From Humitalea sp038249305 (lineage in GTDB: Bacteria > Pseudomonadota > Alphaproteobacteria > Acetobacterales > Acetobacteraceae), in NCBI GenBank assembly GCA_038249305.1, contig JBBRWI010000034.1, forward strand, positions 1 through 22,270: a stretch of 22,270 nucleotides of DNA, in the 5' to 3' direction. Of this stretch, positions 15,227-22,270 are shown piece after piece. The notes beneath the pieces were generated by a model. The model worked only from the letters and a program-made list of their open reading frames with translations, did not search any database and was not told the DNA's origin. A program made the position numbers and the translations under genes. The number at the start of each line of letters is the position of its first letter. Position 1 is the first letter of the stretch.

Positions 15227-16254
15227 GACGGCACCTCTAGCGTATAGGCCGCGAGTCGCGGGCGGAAGAAATCCAGGCTGCGCGCCAGGCCATCGGCCAG
15301 ACCCACCTTCGGCGCCCAGCCGGAGGCCGCGCGGAAGGCGTGATCGTCGGCGTGGTACGATCCGATGTCGATGGCCTTGGCCTCGGGCGGAAAGCTTTTC
15401 ATGACGTAGGAGCCGGCGCCATTGGCGGCGACCAGCGCATCCGCCAGTTCCAGCAGGGTCACCGGTGGGCCACCGCCCAGGTTGAACACCCGGCCGTGAC
15501 AGGCTGGCTTTTCCGCGGCCAGCAGGAAGGCGCTGGTCACGTCGTCGAGGTAGGTCAGGTCGCGCATCTGCTCACCGCCCCAGACCTCGAAGGCATCGCC
15601 CTCGATCACCCGGCGCAGCCAGATCCCGACGAAGGTTTGCCGCGCGTCGAAAATCCGCATGCGCGGGCCATAGCAGTTGGTCAGCCGCAGCGACACCACC
15701 GGGCGGCCATGCACCCGATGTTCCAGCAGCCAGTATTGTTCGCCGGCGAATTTCGAGACGCCATTGGCGTCCGGCGGCGCGATCGGGTGGTCCTCGGTCA
15801 CCGGCAGCCACTGCGGCTTGCCGTAGAATTGGCGGGTCGAGGCGTGGACCACGATGGCGCGGGGGGCAGCCTCGCGCATCGCCAGGATCAGGCGGATCTG
15901 CGCCGTGGTGTTGATGTCCACATCCGTTGCCGGGTCGCGCTGGCCACCGGCATGGCTGGTCTGGGCCGCGAGGTTGAACAGCACGGAAAACCCACCGCAG
16001 GCCGCTTCCAGGTCGGCATCGCGCAGGTCGCGCCTGAGCACCCGCACCGGCAGCCCAGCCAGATTGGCCGGGTGCGCCGCCGACCCCGCCAGCATCGCAT
16101 CGAGCGCCACGACCTCGGCACCGAAGCCGACCAGGGCATGGCACAGGCCGGAGCCCAGGAAGCCCGCGCCACCCGTGACGAGCACGCGGCGCCCGGCCCA
16201 GAAGGCCGGATCGGGGCTGGCGATGACAGCGGTCGGGGCAGCGGCGGTGGTCAT
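15223..16254 (-). CDS. NAD-dependent epimerase/dehydratase (extended SDR) with Asn at the Tyr position
   Basis: A 343-residue extended short-chain dehydrogenase. The NAD-binding turn is VTGGAGFLG (about 26-34), LFNLAAQTSH is the second cofactor motif and STRQFYGKPQW the substrate-side serine block. The catalytic YxxxK is replaced: Lys168 is present but residue 164 is Asn (DANGVSKFAGE). I recall a subgroup of sugar-nucleotide SDRs that reads DVNGINK here, so the change may be normal for that subgroup. It most likely modifies a nucleotide sugar for the coupled aminotransferase. I chose the ATG at 16254. The frame is open to 16464, but the extra 70 residues are Arg/Pro-rich and unlike the family. 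Confidence 0.85.
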   Translation of the reverse strand: MTTAAAPTAVIASPDPAFWAGRRVLVTGGAGFLGSGLCHALVGFGAEVVALDAMLAGSAAHPANLAGLPVRVLRRDLRDADLEAACGGFSVLFNLAAQTSHAGGQRDPATDVDINTTAQIRLILAMREAAPRAIVVHASTRQFYGKPQWLPVTEDHPIAPPDANGVSKFAGEQYWLLEHRVHGRPVVSLRLTNCYGPRMRIFDARQTFVGIWLRRVIEGDAFEVWGGEQMRDLTYLDDVTSAFLLAAEKPACHGRVFNLGGGPPVTLLELADALVAANGAGSYVMKSFPPEAKAIDIGSYHADDHAFRAASGWAPKVGLADGLARSLDFFRPRLAAYTLEVPS

Positions 16255-16339
16255 GCGGTGTTCCGGATCGAGAAAGGCGACAATGCCCAGCGATTGCGGC
16301 AGCCGGACGGCGGCGCCGCGGCAAGGATATGCCGCCCCG

Positions 16340-16528
16340 TCAACGCGGCGGCGCTTCGGCGGGTGCGCGTGGCCGTGGGATGCCGGCGTGCGCTTCGTCC
16401 GCAACAGGCGACACGCGGTCGGGGTGGGCCCGTTTGGGTTCCTCGGCATCCAGTTCCTGTGCACGGCGGCTGCGCATCACCTCGGCAAAGCCGAACAGCA
16501 CCAGCACCTGGCCTGCCACCATCTGCAA
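16340..16528 (-). CDS. Small hypothetical protein with one membrane helix
   Basis: A possible 62-residue protein starting at TTG 16528, with a hydrophobic helix (QMVAGQVLVLFGFAEVM) and a charged, Pro-rich tail. The same frame is open a further 45 nt upstream (reading SDEGIRLLAGL before the helix), with no ATG or GTG before the TAG at 16576-16574, so the true start is unclear. I do not recognise a family. It sits between the epimerase and RidA genes on their strand. The 16255-16601 gap contains nothing else that I can support. Confidence 0.35.
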   Translation of the reverse strand: MQMVAGQVLVLFGFAEVMRSRRAQELDAEEPKRAHPDRVSPVADEAHAGIPRPRAPAEAPPR

Positions 16529-16601
16529 ACCGGCCAGCAGGCGGATGCCTTCATCCGATGGGCGGATATTGCCCTAGCCTGCCTGCGGCGCGGGCCGGCG
16601 T

Positions 16602-16976
16602 TCACGGCGTCCCCTGATCCGCTGGCGGCGGCGCCAGGGCAACGGCGGTGATCTCGACCCGCCAGCGCGGATCGACCAGAGCCGCCTGGATCGTCATGCG
16701 CGCCGGCTTGTGGCCGGGCGCGAGCCAAGCGTCCCAGGCGCGGTTCATCGCCGGCGCATCACCAACGTCCGCCAGCACGACCGTGACCGAAAGCAGGGCG
16801 CGCTTGTCGGTGCCGGCCTCGGCCAGCAGCGCGTCGATCTGGGCCAGGACATCGGCGGTCTGGCCTTCGGTGTCGGCAGTCGGGTCATCGGCGACCTGGC
16901 CGGCGAGCCAGATCAGCCCCCCGCCCATGGTCGCGCCCGACAGTCGGGATTCCTCGGCCCATCGCCTGATGCTCAT
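16602..16976 (-). CDS. RidA/YjgF/YER057c-family protein
   Basis: A 124-residue protein spanning the complete RidA fold. The landmarks are LIWLAGQVADD near the N-terminus, VLAQIDALLAEAGTDKRALLSVTVVLADVGDAPAMN in shortened form in the middle, and a C-terminal block with Arg in PARMTIQAAL followed by VEITAVAL. Family members deaminate reactive enamine/imine intermediates or have related hydrolytic roles, generally as cytoplasmic trimers. This belongs to a divergent RidA subgroup, so deaminase activity is only likely. It is divergent from the YqhA-like gene across a 55-bp gap. Confidence 0.85.
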   Translation of the reverse strand: MSIRRWAEESRLSGATMGGGLIWLAGQVADDPTADTEGQTADVLAQIDALLAEAGTDKRALLSVTVVLADVGDAPAMNRAWDAWLAPGHKPARMTIQAALVDPRWRVEITAVALAPPPADQGTP

Positions 16977-17031
16977 TGCCTCGTTGCCTCAAGCCACCAA
17001 TGTGGCGTTTCTGCACCCCGGAGGGTCCACC

Positions 17032-17523
17032 ATGGCGACACCGCTCGACAAGACCATGCTCGCGAGCCGGCACGTTCTGACGGTTTTCTTCCTGGGCCTG
17101 ATGGTCGGGCTCCTGCTTTACGCCGCCCGCTTCATCTACAAGCTGTTCACCTTCGCCACCGACCTTTTCACCATGTCCGACGACGACGTGCTGCTGAAAA
17201 TGCTGTACCTGCTCGATTCGGCGTTGGTCGCCTCGCTGGTCGCAACGGTTGCCATCGCCTCCTACCACAGTCTGGTCAGCCGCTTGTCGGCTGCCTCGGA
17301 CGGCAAGGGCGTGTCCTGGGTCGGGGAAGTCGATCCGGGCAACATGAAGATCAAGCTGGCGACCTCGATCGTCGCGATCAGCAGCATCCATCTGCTGACC
17401 ATGTTCATGAAGATGGGTGACTACAGCGATCGCGACATCTACATGGGCCTGTTGCTGCACGGCTCCTTCCTGGCGGGTGTCGTGGTGCTGGGTGTGCTGG
17501 ACCGGCTTGAGGGCAAGCGCTGA
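17032..17523 (+). CDS. YqhA family (UPF0114) membrane protein
   Basis: A 163-residue inner-membrane protein of the UPF0114/YqhA family. It has three or four hydrophobic helices (about 14-35, 55-80, 110-125 and 138-155). The family segments are RFIYKLFTF, LYLLDSALVASLVATV and GDYSDRDIYMGLLLHGSFL. Function is unknown in the family; a stress-related membrane role has been proposed for some relatives. The start ATG 17032 has GGAGG 7 nt upstream (17020-17024), one of the clearest ribosome sites in the window. The gene converges with the sterol desaturase-like gene, leaving an 18-nt gap. Confidence 0.85.
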   Translation: MATPLDKTMLASRHVLTVFFLGLMVGLLLYAARFIYKLFTFATDLFTMSDDDVLLKMLYLLDSALVASLVATVAIASYHSLVSRLSAASDGKGVSWVGEVDPGNMKIKLATSIVAISSIHLLTMFMKMGDYSDRDIYMGLLLHGSFLAGVVVLGVLDRLEGKR

Positions 17524-17541
17524 CCCATCAGCCCTGGCCCG

Positions 17542-18492
17542 TCACACCATGCGCCCCCGCAGGCTGCTCCACAGGCGCCGGAAGCCCTCCCCCTGCTGCC
17601 GCAGCCAACCGCCATGGGCCATCACCGGCGTCGCGTCGGGGTCGCCCGTGAGCGGGAACTGGTCGCGGCGGAAATCGGCGGTGCCGAAGATCCAGTCCCA
17701 GACCGGCAGCAGAACGCCGTAATTCTTGCCCGCGTCGCCGGCCGACAGCAGCCCGTGGTGCAGACGATGGAACCGCGGCGAGACCACCATGCGTTCCCCT
17801 ATCGCACCGAATGACAGCCGCACATTCGCGTGGCTGAGACTTTCCGCCAGGCGCAGCACCAGCACGACCAGCGGGAACTGCCCCGGCGGCACGCCGATCA
17901 GCAATGCCAGTCCGCCGAACCACAGGGCCGCGATGCAGTCGTCCAGTATGTGGTTCCGGTCGTCGGTCCAGAAGGTCATCTGGGTCTGCGCGTGGTGCAG
18001 CGAATGCAGCGCCCACCACCAACCGATGCGATGCTGGAAGCGGTGCCGCCAGTATTCGCCGAAATCCAGCACCACGACATAGACCGCGAAGGCGACGAAG
18101 GGCTGGTCGCGCAACCAGGGCGCCAGGGATTCGAGCGATGGCACGATCCAGCCGGTGTCGGTGATCGCACCCTCCAGCCGCGCCTGCAGCGAGGCCAGCA
18201 GGATGAAGGCCAGCATTGGCAGCAGCCCCAGCCGCGCCAGCAGCGTATAGAGGACATCGGTGCCGACGGCGCTGCGGTCGCCCCAGTGTTCGACCGGGCG
18301 CCAGGCCTCCAGCGGTCGGCAGACGACATAGACGACCGCCACGCTGAACAGCCCGAACAGAAAGAAATCCATCCATTCGAAGGCGTCGTCGGCCCAGTCC
18401 ATCAGTCCGGCGGCATAGAAGACCGGCTGCACGGCATGCAGGAACAACCAGCCGGTCAGCGTGGTCCAGGCGTCGTCGAGAAAGGTCAACAT
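17542..18492 (-). CDS. Sterol desaturase/fatty acid hydroxylase superfamily membrane protein
   Basis: A 316-residue polytopic membrane di-iron protein. All histidine boxes are present: HRFQH (150-154), HSLHH (163-167), a single His221 in SLSHANVR, and HRLHH (242-246). The superfamily uses O2 to hydroxylate or desaturate lipids such as sterols, hopanoids, carotenoids or ether lipids. The substrate cannot be read from the sequence. The gene is last in a tight operon, with 4 nt separating it from the deacetylase-like gene. The order exported propeller, exported deacetylase-like protein, lipid hydroxylase suggests an envelope lipid or glycolipid modification. Confidence 0.88.
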   Translation of the reverse strand: MLTFLDDAWTTLTGWLFLHAVQPVFYAAGLMDWADDAFEWMDFFLFGLFSVAVVYVVCRPLEAWRPVEHWGDRSAVGTDVLYTLLARLGLLPMLAFILLASLQARLEGAITDTGWIVPSLESLAPWLRDQPFVAFAVYVVVLDFGEYWRHRFQHRIGWWWALHSLHHAQTQMTFWTDDRNHILDDCIAALWFGGLALLIGVPPGQFPLVVLVLRLAESLSHANVRLSFGAIGERMVVSPRFHRLHHGLLSAGDAGKNYGVLLPVWDWIFGTADFRRDQFPLTGDPDATPVMAHGGWLRQQGEGFRRLWSSLRGRMV

Positions 18493-18496
18493 GGCT

Positions 18497-19237
18497 TCAG
18501 CCTATACCAGCCTCGGGCAGCACCGCGAAGCGGAAGCCACGCGCCAGAAGCCCGTCCAGCAGGGGTTCAAGCACATTGGCCAGCGGGTCGCGGCGCGATC
18601 GCACGCCCCAATGCATCATCAGCACATCCTGGTCGCGGATGCCGGCCAGGGCGCGGTTCAGCAAGGCGATGTTCGGATGTGCGGCGGCATCCAACTCGTC
18701 GCCCAGGAAGCCCGCCCGCGACCAGCCCTGGTGCCGCAATCCGCAACCCTGGGCCAGCGCCAGGGCATTGCGCGTGGTGATCCCGCCCGGCGCGCGCCAT
18801 AGCGGCAGCACGTTCGCCCCCGGCGCCATGGCGGCCAGGGCCTGGATCGGGCGCGCCAACTCGGCACAAAGCCCAGCGGCGTCCAGCGTCTCGGCACCCT
18901 CGTTCCGGCGGGAGGCATAGCGCACCCGCCCGGGCCCCGGGTCCGGGGCAAAATACCAGTGGCGCCAGGTGTGGGTGGCGAAAGCATGGCCCTCGGCGAC
19001 GCGGGCGCGCCAGAACGGCGCCCAGGCGGCATCGAGCGTGCGGTCGCCGCGAAACGTCGGCTCATCGGCCAGGAACAGGGTCGCGCGGATACGCCGCGCG
19101 GCGAGCATGGCGGCGATGCGCTCGGCCTCACGCGACCAGCCGGTGTCGATGGTCAGGTAAAGCGTGCCACCGGCGCGCGGCTGGGCCATGACCGGGCTTG
19201 CGATCCCCGCGGCGATCAGGCCCCGCCGGGTTGGCAT
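18497..19237 (-). CDS. Exported polysaccharide deacetylase-like protein (NodB fold, altered metal motif)
   Basis: A 246-residue protein with a short twin-arginine-like signal (MPTRRGLIAAGIASPVMAQP), so it is probably periplasmic. The NodB-like landmarks are LTIDTGW (residues 28-34), HTWRH (His89, His93) and LPLWRAPGGITT. In canonical NodB enzymes motif 1 is TFDDG, where the first Asp is the base and the second binds the metal. Here the second Asp is replaced by Thr32, while both histidines are kept. It may use a modified metal site, or may bind sugar without deacetylating it. It lies 2 nt after the propeller gene and 4 nt before the hydroxylase gene. Confidence 0.8.
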   Translation of the reverse strand: MPTRRGLIAAGIASPVMAQPRAGGTLYLTIDTGWSREAERIAAMLAARRIRATLFLADEPTFRGDRTLDAAWAPFWRARVAEGHAFATHTWRHWYFAPDPGPGRVRYASRRNEGAETLDAAGLCAELARPIQALAAMAPGANVLPLWRAPGGITTRNALALAQGCGLRHQGWSRAGFLGDELDAAAHPNIALLNRALAGIRDQDVLMMHWGVRSRRDPLANVLEPLLDGLLARGFRFAVLPEAGIG

Positions 19238-19239
19238 GC

Positions 19240-20211
19240 TCAGCGCGTCGCGACCCGCGCCGGTTCTGCGGTCTCATGGACCTGCACATGCAGGATACCG
19301 TGTGGGCTGCGCCCCACCCGGAAACTGTCCTGCACCCCGGTTTCCGGATCCAGCACCGCGACCCGGCCGGCCCAGCGCAGGGTGGCCCAGATGCGACCAT
19401 CCTGGTCGAAGGTCAGGCAGTCCGGCCCGCCCGGCACGGTCCAGGCCTGGGTCACCCGCAGCGTCGTCGGGTCGATTGCAGTGATCCGGCTGTCCACCCG
19501 GCTGGTGACGTAGATCGGGCCATCGTTCGGGGCCTGGAACAGCGCATGGGCGCCGCGGCCGACGGGGATTGTGCTTTCGACCGTCCGGGTCTCGGGGTTC
19601 ACTACCGCCACATGGTCGCGGCCCATGATGCCGACCAGAAGGCGGTCACGGTGCCAGATCACCCCGGCCGGTTCCCGACCAACCTCCATCTGCCAAAGCG
19701 GTAGGAAGGTTTCGAGGCTGATGGCGGCCAGCGCCCTGGTGCCCTGCAAGGTAACGTAGGCCACCTTCGAATCCGGCCGGAAGGCCAGGTGGCTCGGCTT
19801 GTCCGGCAGGCGCAGCCTGGCGCGCAGGGCGAGGTTGGTGCCATCCCAGGCGTAAACATCCACCTGGTCCCGGCGCAGGCTCGTCACCACCAGATGGCGC
19901 CCGTCCGGGCTGAACTCCATGTGATACGGGTTGGAGATGCGCTCCCGCCGAAGGACCTCCCCGGTCGTGGGCTGCAGGAACAGCATCTCGTTGCCGCCCG
20001 AATCCCCGACCATGATCATCGACCGGTCCGGGGTCCAGACCAGATGATGCACCTCCCGCAGCACGTTGATGCGGCGTATTTCCTCGCGGCTGGCCGCATC
20101 CAGCACCAGGATTTCGGCATCGCCCGAGTTCAGCACATAGAGCAGATCGGCGCGTGCTGGTGTGGCGGCGAGGCCGAGGAACAGAAGCAGCAGGGCGGAG
20201 AGGCGACGCAT
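19240..20211 (-). CDS. Exported YncE/YVTN-type beta-propeller protein
   Basis: A 323-residue protein with a clear signal peptide (MRRLSALLLLFLGLAATPARA, cleavage near residue 22). It then has about seven short repeats typical of YVTN/YncE propellers, such as LYVLNSGDAEILVLDAAS, FSPDGRHLVVTS, LAFRPDSKVAYVTL and VAVLDPETG. Such propellers act as periplasmic binding or scaffold proteins; no catalytic residues can be assigned. I chose the ATG at 20211 because it places the signal peptide at the N-terminus, although the frame is open to 20385. It is the first gene of a three-gene operon whose promoter should lie in 20212-20330. Confidence 0.82.
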   Translation of the reverse strand: MRRLSALLLLFLGLAATPARADLLYVLNSGDAEILVLDAASREEIRRINVLREVHHLVWTPDRSMIMVGDSGGNEMLFLQPTTGEVLRRERISNPYHMEFSPDGRHLVVTSLRRDQVDVYAWDGTNLALRARLRLPDKPSHLAFRPDSKVAYVTLQGTRALAAISLETFLPLWQMEVGREPAGVIWHRDRLLVGIMGRDHVAVVNPETRTVESTIPVGRGAHALFQAPNDGPIYVTSRVDSRITAIDPTTLRVTQAWTVPGGPDCLTFDQDGRIWATLRWAGRVAVLDPETGVQDSFRVGRSPHGILHVQVHETAEPARVATR

Positions 20212-20306
20212 GGCGGTCTCTTGCGAAGCAGTGAACCAATCTTCTAGCCTGAATATGGCGGTAGCGCGAGACGACGTGGGCGCCCGGTCGGTTCGGCGGC
20301 GCAGTC

Positions 20307-21001
20307 TATGATCTCCCTGCATGTGCTGGCGGCAGACGGGCTTGGGGCTTCGGCGTTCTGCTCGCCGTCGTGTTGATCTTATCAAGCAAGACCGGTCACC
20401 GGATGGCCCGATCCATCGGTCGGCTTCTGCGTGACCGGCATGCTTGGCCTTTCCTGGTTTCTGGCGCAGCAGCGCTTTGGGGAACGGCGCGTCGTGAGCC
20501 TAATGACATCGGCACCGCCCGGCCGCGCGCGAGACTGCCCGAAGCCCCGGAGGCGATGGTGCTGCGCCGCGCTGTCGAGGACTGGGCGGACCTGCGCCTG
20601 GCCTTCGTCCTTGCGCCGCAGATTTTGGCGCGGCCGGAGCGGTTGAACGCCGAAAGCAACCGCCGGCAGACGCGCATCTGGAGACAGGCGGTGGCACTGG
20701 CACTGGCACTGGCACCGGCACTGGCACTGGCACTGGCGCGGCCGCGGCCGGACGCGCTGTCATCGCTGATGCTGGCGTCGCTGAACGATATGGTCGATCA
20801 GGCAACGGCGCCGCGCCGCGCCTTCAACGCCCGCATCCCCGCCGAGACCTGTGGATGCTCCTGGGGATGTCGATCGCCGCCCATGGCGCTGTGGATTTCA
20901 ATTTGGGGCTGGGCGGCAAGCGCCATTTGCCCGTGTCGCTGGTGCTGATGGCCATGTGGGCGGTCTGCATGTTTCGATCGCCGATGTCAGCGCGCCGATG
21001 A
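20307..21001 (+). pseudogene. Frameshifted O-antigen ligase/polymerase remnant
   Basis: Pieces of an O-antigen-ligase-like membrane protein appear in different plus-strand frames. One frame from 20307 gives RAWGFGVLLAVVLILSSKTG, like the helix-plus-SxTG block of the family. Another from 20431 gives GMLGLSWFLAQQRFGERR. A third frame at about 20820-21001 gives RRDLWMLLGMSIAAHGAVDF, then NLGLGGKRHLPVSLVLMAMW and a TGA at 20999-21001, matching the typical C-terminal His/Asp-Phe segment. No single frame is open throughout, which indicates several frameshifts and probably internal deletions. This fills the gap between the propeller operon and glcE; I see no intact gene in it. Confidence 0.5.
20692..20738. 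repeat. Hexanucleotide tandem repeat (TGGCAC)
   Basis: Seven TGGCAC-type units in phase at 20692, 20698, 20704, 20710, 20716, 20722 and 20728, then a degenerate partial unit at 20734. The fifth unit has a single T-to-C change. In one frame it codes for alternating Ala-Leu. It lies within the decayed ligase and may be a slippage product. Confidence 0.85.
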
Positions 21002-21049
21002 CGGCCGTATGTCTGGACGGTCCAGGGGTTCGGGCGAACGCTCTGACGA

Positions 21050-22213
21050 TCAGGTCCCGGCGCGCATCCGCCCCGGGTTGAACAGCCCCGCAGGGTCGAG
21101 TGCGGCCTTCACCCGGGCGCCGATCGCGGCCAGGGCGGGCTGGTCGGGCGTGATGACCGGCAGGGCCGCCCGTAAGGCCTCGGGGCCGCGGAACAGGGTG
21201 AAGGAAGCGCCCGAGACCGCCGCCGCCGCCATCACCGCGCGGTGGTTCGCCTCGCTCCCCTCACCCACCAACCAAACCAGACCGCCACCCCAGTCCAGCA
21301 TTGCCCGCAAGCGAGGCAAGGCGGCGACGACCGCGGGGCCTTCGGTCGGGCGGGCGGAGACGCGCCAGACCGCCTGCCCTGGCTGCACGCCGAGCGGCAC
21401 CGCATCGCGGATCGCCCGCCACAGCGCGCGGGACGCTTCGGCCTCGATCAGCCGCGCATCGGGGAAATCGGCGGCCAACCGCGCCGAACGATAGGCAACC
21501 GACGGGGCGAAATCCTCGATCCGCAGTAGCGCCACGGGCCCCGTAAGGTCGCCGAAACCATCGGGCAGAAGGGCCGCGCCGGACACGCCGAAGGGGCTGC
21601 CCAGGCCCGCCGACAGCACCCGCACACCCGCCACCAGGCCAGCGACCGGCACAGCCACCGTCGCCGAGGTTTCCGGCCCCGGCAGTACCTTGATCGTCAC
21701 CTCGGTCAGGATGCCCAGCGTGCCATGGCTGCCAGACAGGAACTTGCTGAAGTCCAGGCCCGTCACGTTCTTCAGCACCCGCCCGCCGGAGCGCAGAACC
21801 TCGCCCTGCCCGTTCACGAAACGCACGCCGAGCACGTGGTCGCGCATCGCCCCCCAGACGATGCGGCGCGGGCCCGACAGGTTCGTGGCCACGATCCCGC
21901 CCAACGTCGCAGGCAGGTCGCTGTCGAATAGTGCGCGCGTATCGGGCGGTTCGGCGATCAGATGCTGGCCGTGTTCCGCCAGGGCCGCCTCGATCTCGGG
22001 AATGGGGGTGCCGGCGCGGGCGGACAGCACCAGTTCGGCGGGCTTGTAGAGCGTGATGCCGGTCAGGTTGCGGGTGGACAGGGCGCGTGCCGCCTGGACC
22101 GGGCGCAGCAGGCCCCGCTTGCTGCCATTGCCCTCGATCGCGAGCGGTTCCCGCGCGGCGAAGGCTACGCGCACGGCCTCGGCCACCCCCGCCTCATCGC
22201 TCGGCGCGGTCAT
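21050..22213 (-). CDS. glcE: Glycolate oxidase FAD-binding subunit GlcE
   Basis: A 387-residue FAD-binding protein. The FAD_binding_4 domain occupies residues 10-180, with EPLAIEGNGSKRGL, the pyrophosphate-binding LPATLGGIVATNLSGP and KNVTGLDFSKFLSGSHGTLG. The last residues, AALDPAGLFNPGRM, are the usual end of this family. GlcE is one of three subunits (GlcD, GlcE, GlcF) of the enzyme oxidising glycolate to glyoxylate. The ATG at 22213 overlaps the glcD stop (ATGA), confirming the glcDE order. A glcF gene would be expected downstream but none is present between 21049 and the propeller operon, which runs on the same strand. Confidence 0.9.
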   Translation of the reverse strand: MTAPSDEAGVAEAVRVAFAAREPLAIEGNGSKRGLLRPVQAARALSTRNLTGITLYKPAELVLSARAGTPIPEIEAALAEHGQHLIAEPPDTRALFDSDLPATLGGIVATNLSGPRRIVWGAMRDHVLGVRFVNGQGEVLRSGGRVLKNVTGLDFSKFLSGSHGTLGILTEVTIKVLPGPETSATVAVPVAGLVAGVRVLSAGLGSPFGVSGAALLPDGFGDLTGPVALLRIEDFAPSVAYRSARLAADFPDARLIEAEASRALWRAIRDAVPLGVQPGQAVWRVSARPTEGPAVVAALPRLRAMLDWGGGLVWLVGEGSEANHRAVMAAAAVSGASFTLFRGPEALRAALPVITPDQPALAAIGARVKAALDPAGLFNPGRMRAGT

Positions 22214-22270
22214 TCCGCGGCGATGGCGACCGGCATGGCCGAGGCCGCAGCGGGCAGACCCTCCAACGGA
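22210..22270 (-). CDS. glcD: C-terminal tail of the upstream gene, probably glycolate oxidase subunit GlcD (partial)
   Basis: Only the last 19 residues or so are visible (ending AMPVAIAAE, stop TGA at 22212-22210). They overlap the GlcE start by 4 nt. The identity is inferred from position, since glcD normally precedes glcE; the tail itself is not diagnostic. Confidence 0.5.
   Translation of the reverse strand, partial: PLEGLPAAASAMPVAIAAE

Overview
The window is GC-rich chromosomal DNA with densely packed, often ATGA-overlapping genes. The gene families (CoxG/D/E maturation genes, XdhC pairs, methylisocitrate lyase, GlcDE, exosortase-type O-antigen ligase) suggest an alphaproteobacterium, probably near the Rhodospirillales. 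That placement is an inference from gene content and style. No rRNA, tRNA, CRISPR array, insertion sequence or phage gene was seen.

Layout. 1-1853 (minus): a methylisocitrate-lyase-family gene followed by a translationally coupled thiolase that runs off the left edge. 1854-2109: a gap holding three tandem 23-bp repeats. 2110-5762: a cell-envelope block with a YdcF/DUF218 membrane protein, a two-hairpin palindromic element, a SAM methyltransferase whose stop codon lies in that element, a small membrane protein, an O-antigen-ligase-family polymerase, and a broken acyltransferase fragment. 5861-7252 (minus): a NhaD/CitMHS-like ion transporter.

7379-12683 (plus) is the most coherent unit. Six genes overlap end to start: coxG, coxD (MoxR ATPase), coxE (VWA protein), two half-size XdhC-type proteins, and a fusion of a molybdopterin-binding domain to a MobA-like nucleotidyltransferase. 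Together they form a maturation set for a molybdenum hydroxylase of the CO dehydrogenase/xanthine dehydrogenase class. The hydroxylase subunits themselves are not in the window. An ArsR-type regulator with two CxxC pairs follows at 12751.

13515-16254 (minus): an NAD-dependent epimerase/dehydratase and a DegT-type sugar aminotransferase (nucleotide-sugar synthesis), followed by a short PEP-carboxylase-like fragment. 16340-17523: a small membrane ORF, a RidA-family protein and a divergent YqhA-family membrane protein. 17542-20211 (minus): a compact three-gene operon of an exported beta-propeller protein, an exported polysaccharide-deacetylase-like protein and a fatty acid hydroxylase/sterol desaturase. 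20307-21001: a frameshifted remnant of a second O-antigen ligase, containing a hexanucleotide tandem repeat. 21050-22270 (minus): glycolate oxidase subunits GlcE and the tail of GlcD.

I did not find a clearly new defence or mobile system. The points most worth a second look are the maturation operon without its enzyme, the palindrome that ends a gene, the exported propeller/deacetylase/hydroxylase operon with an altered metal site, and the decayed glycan genes.
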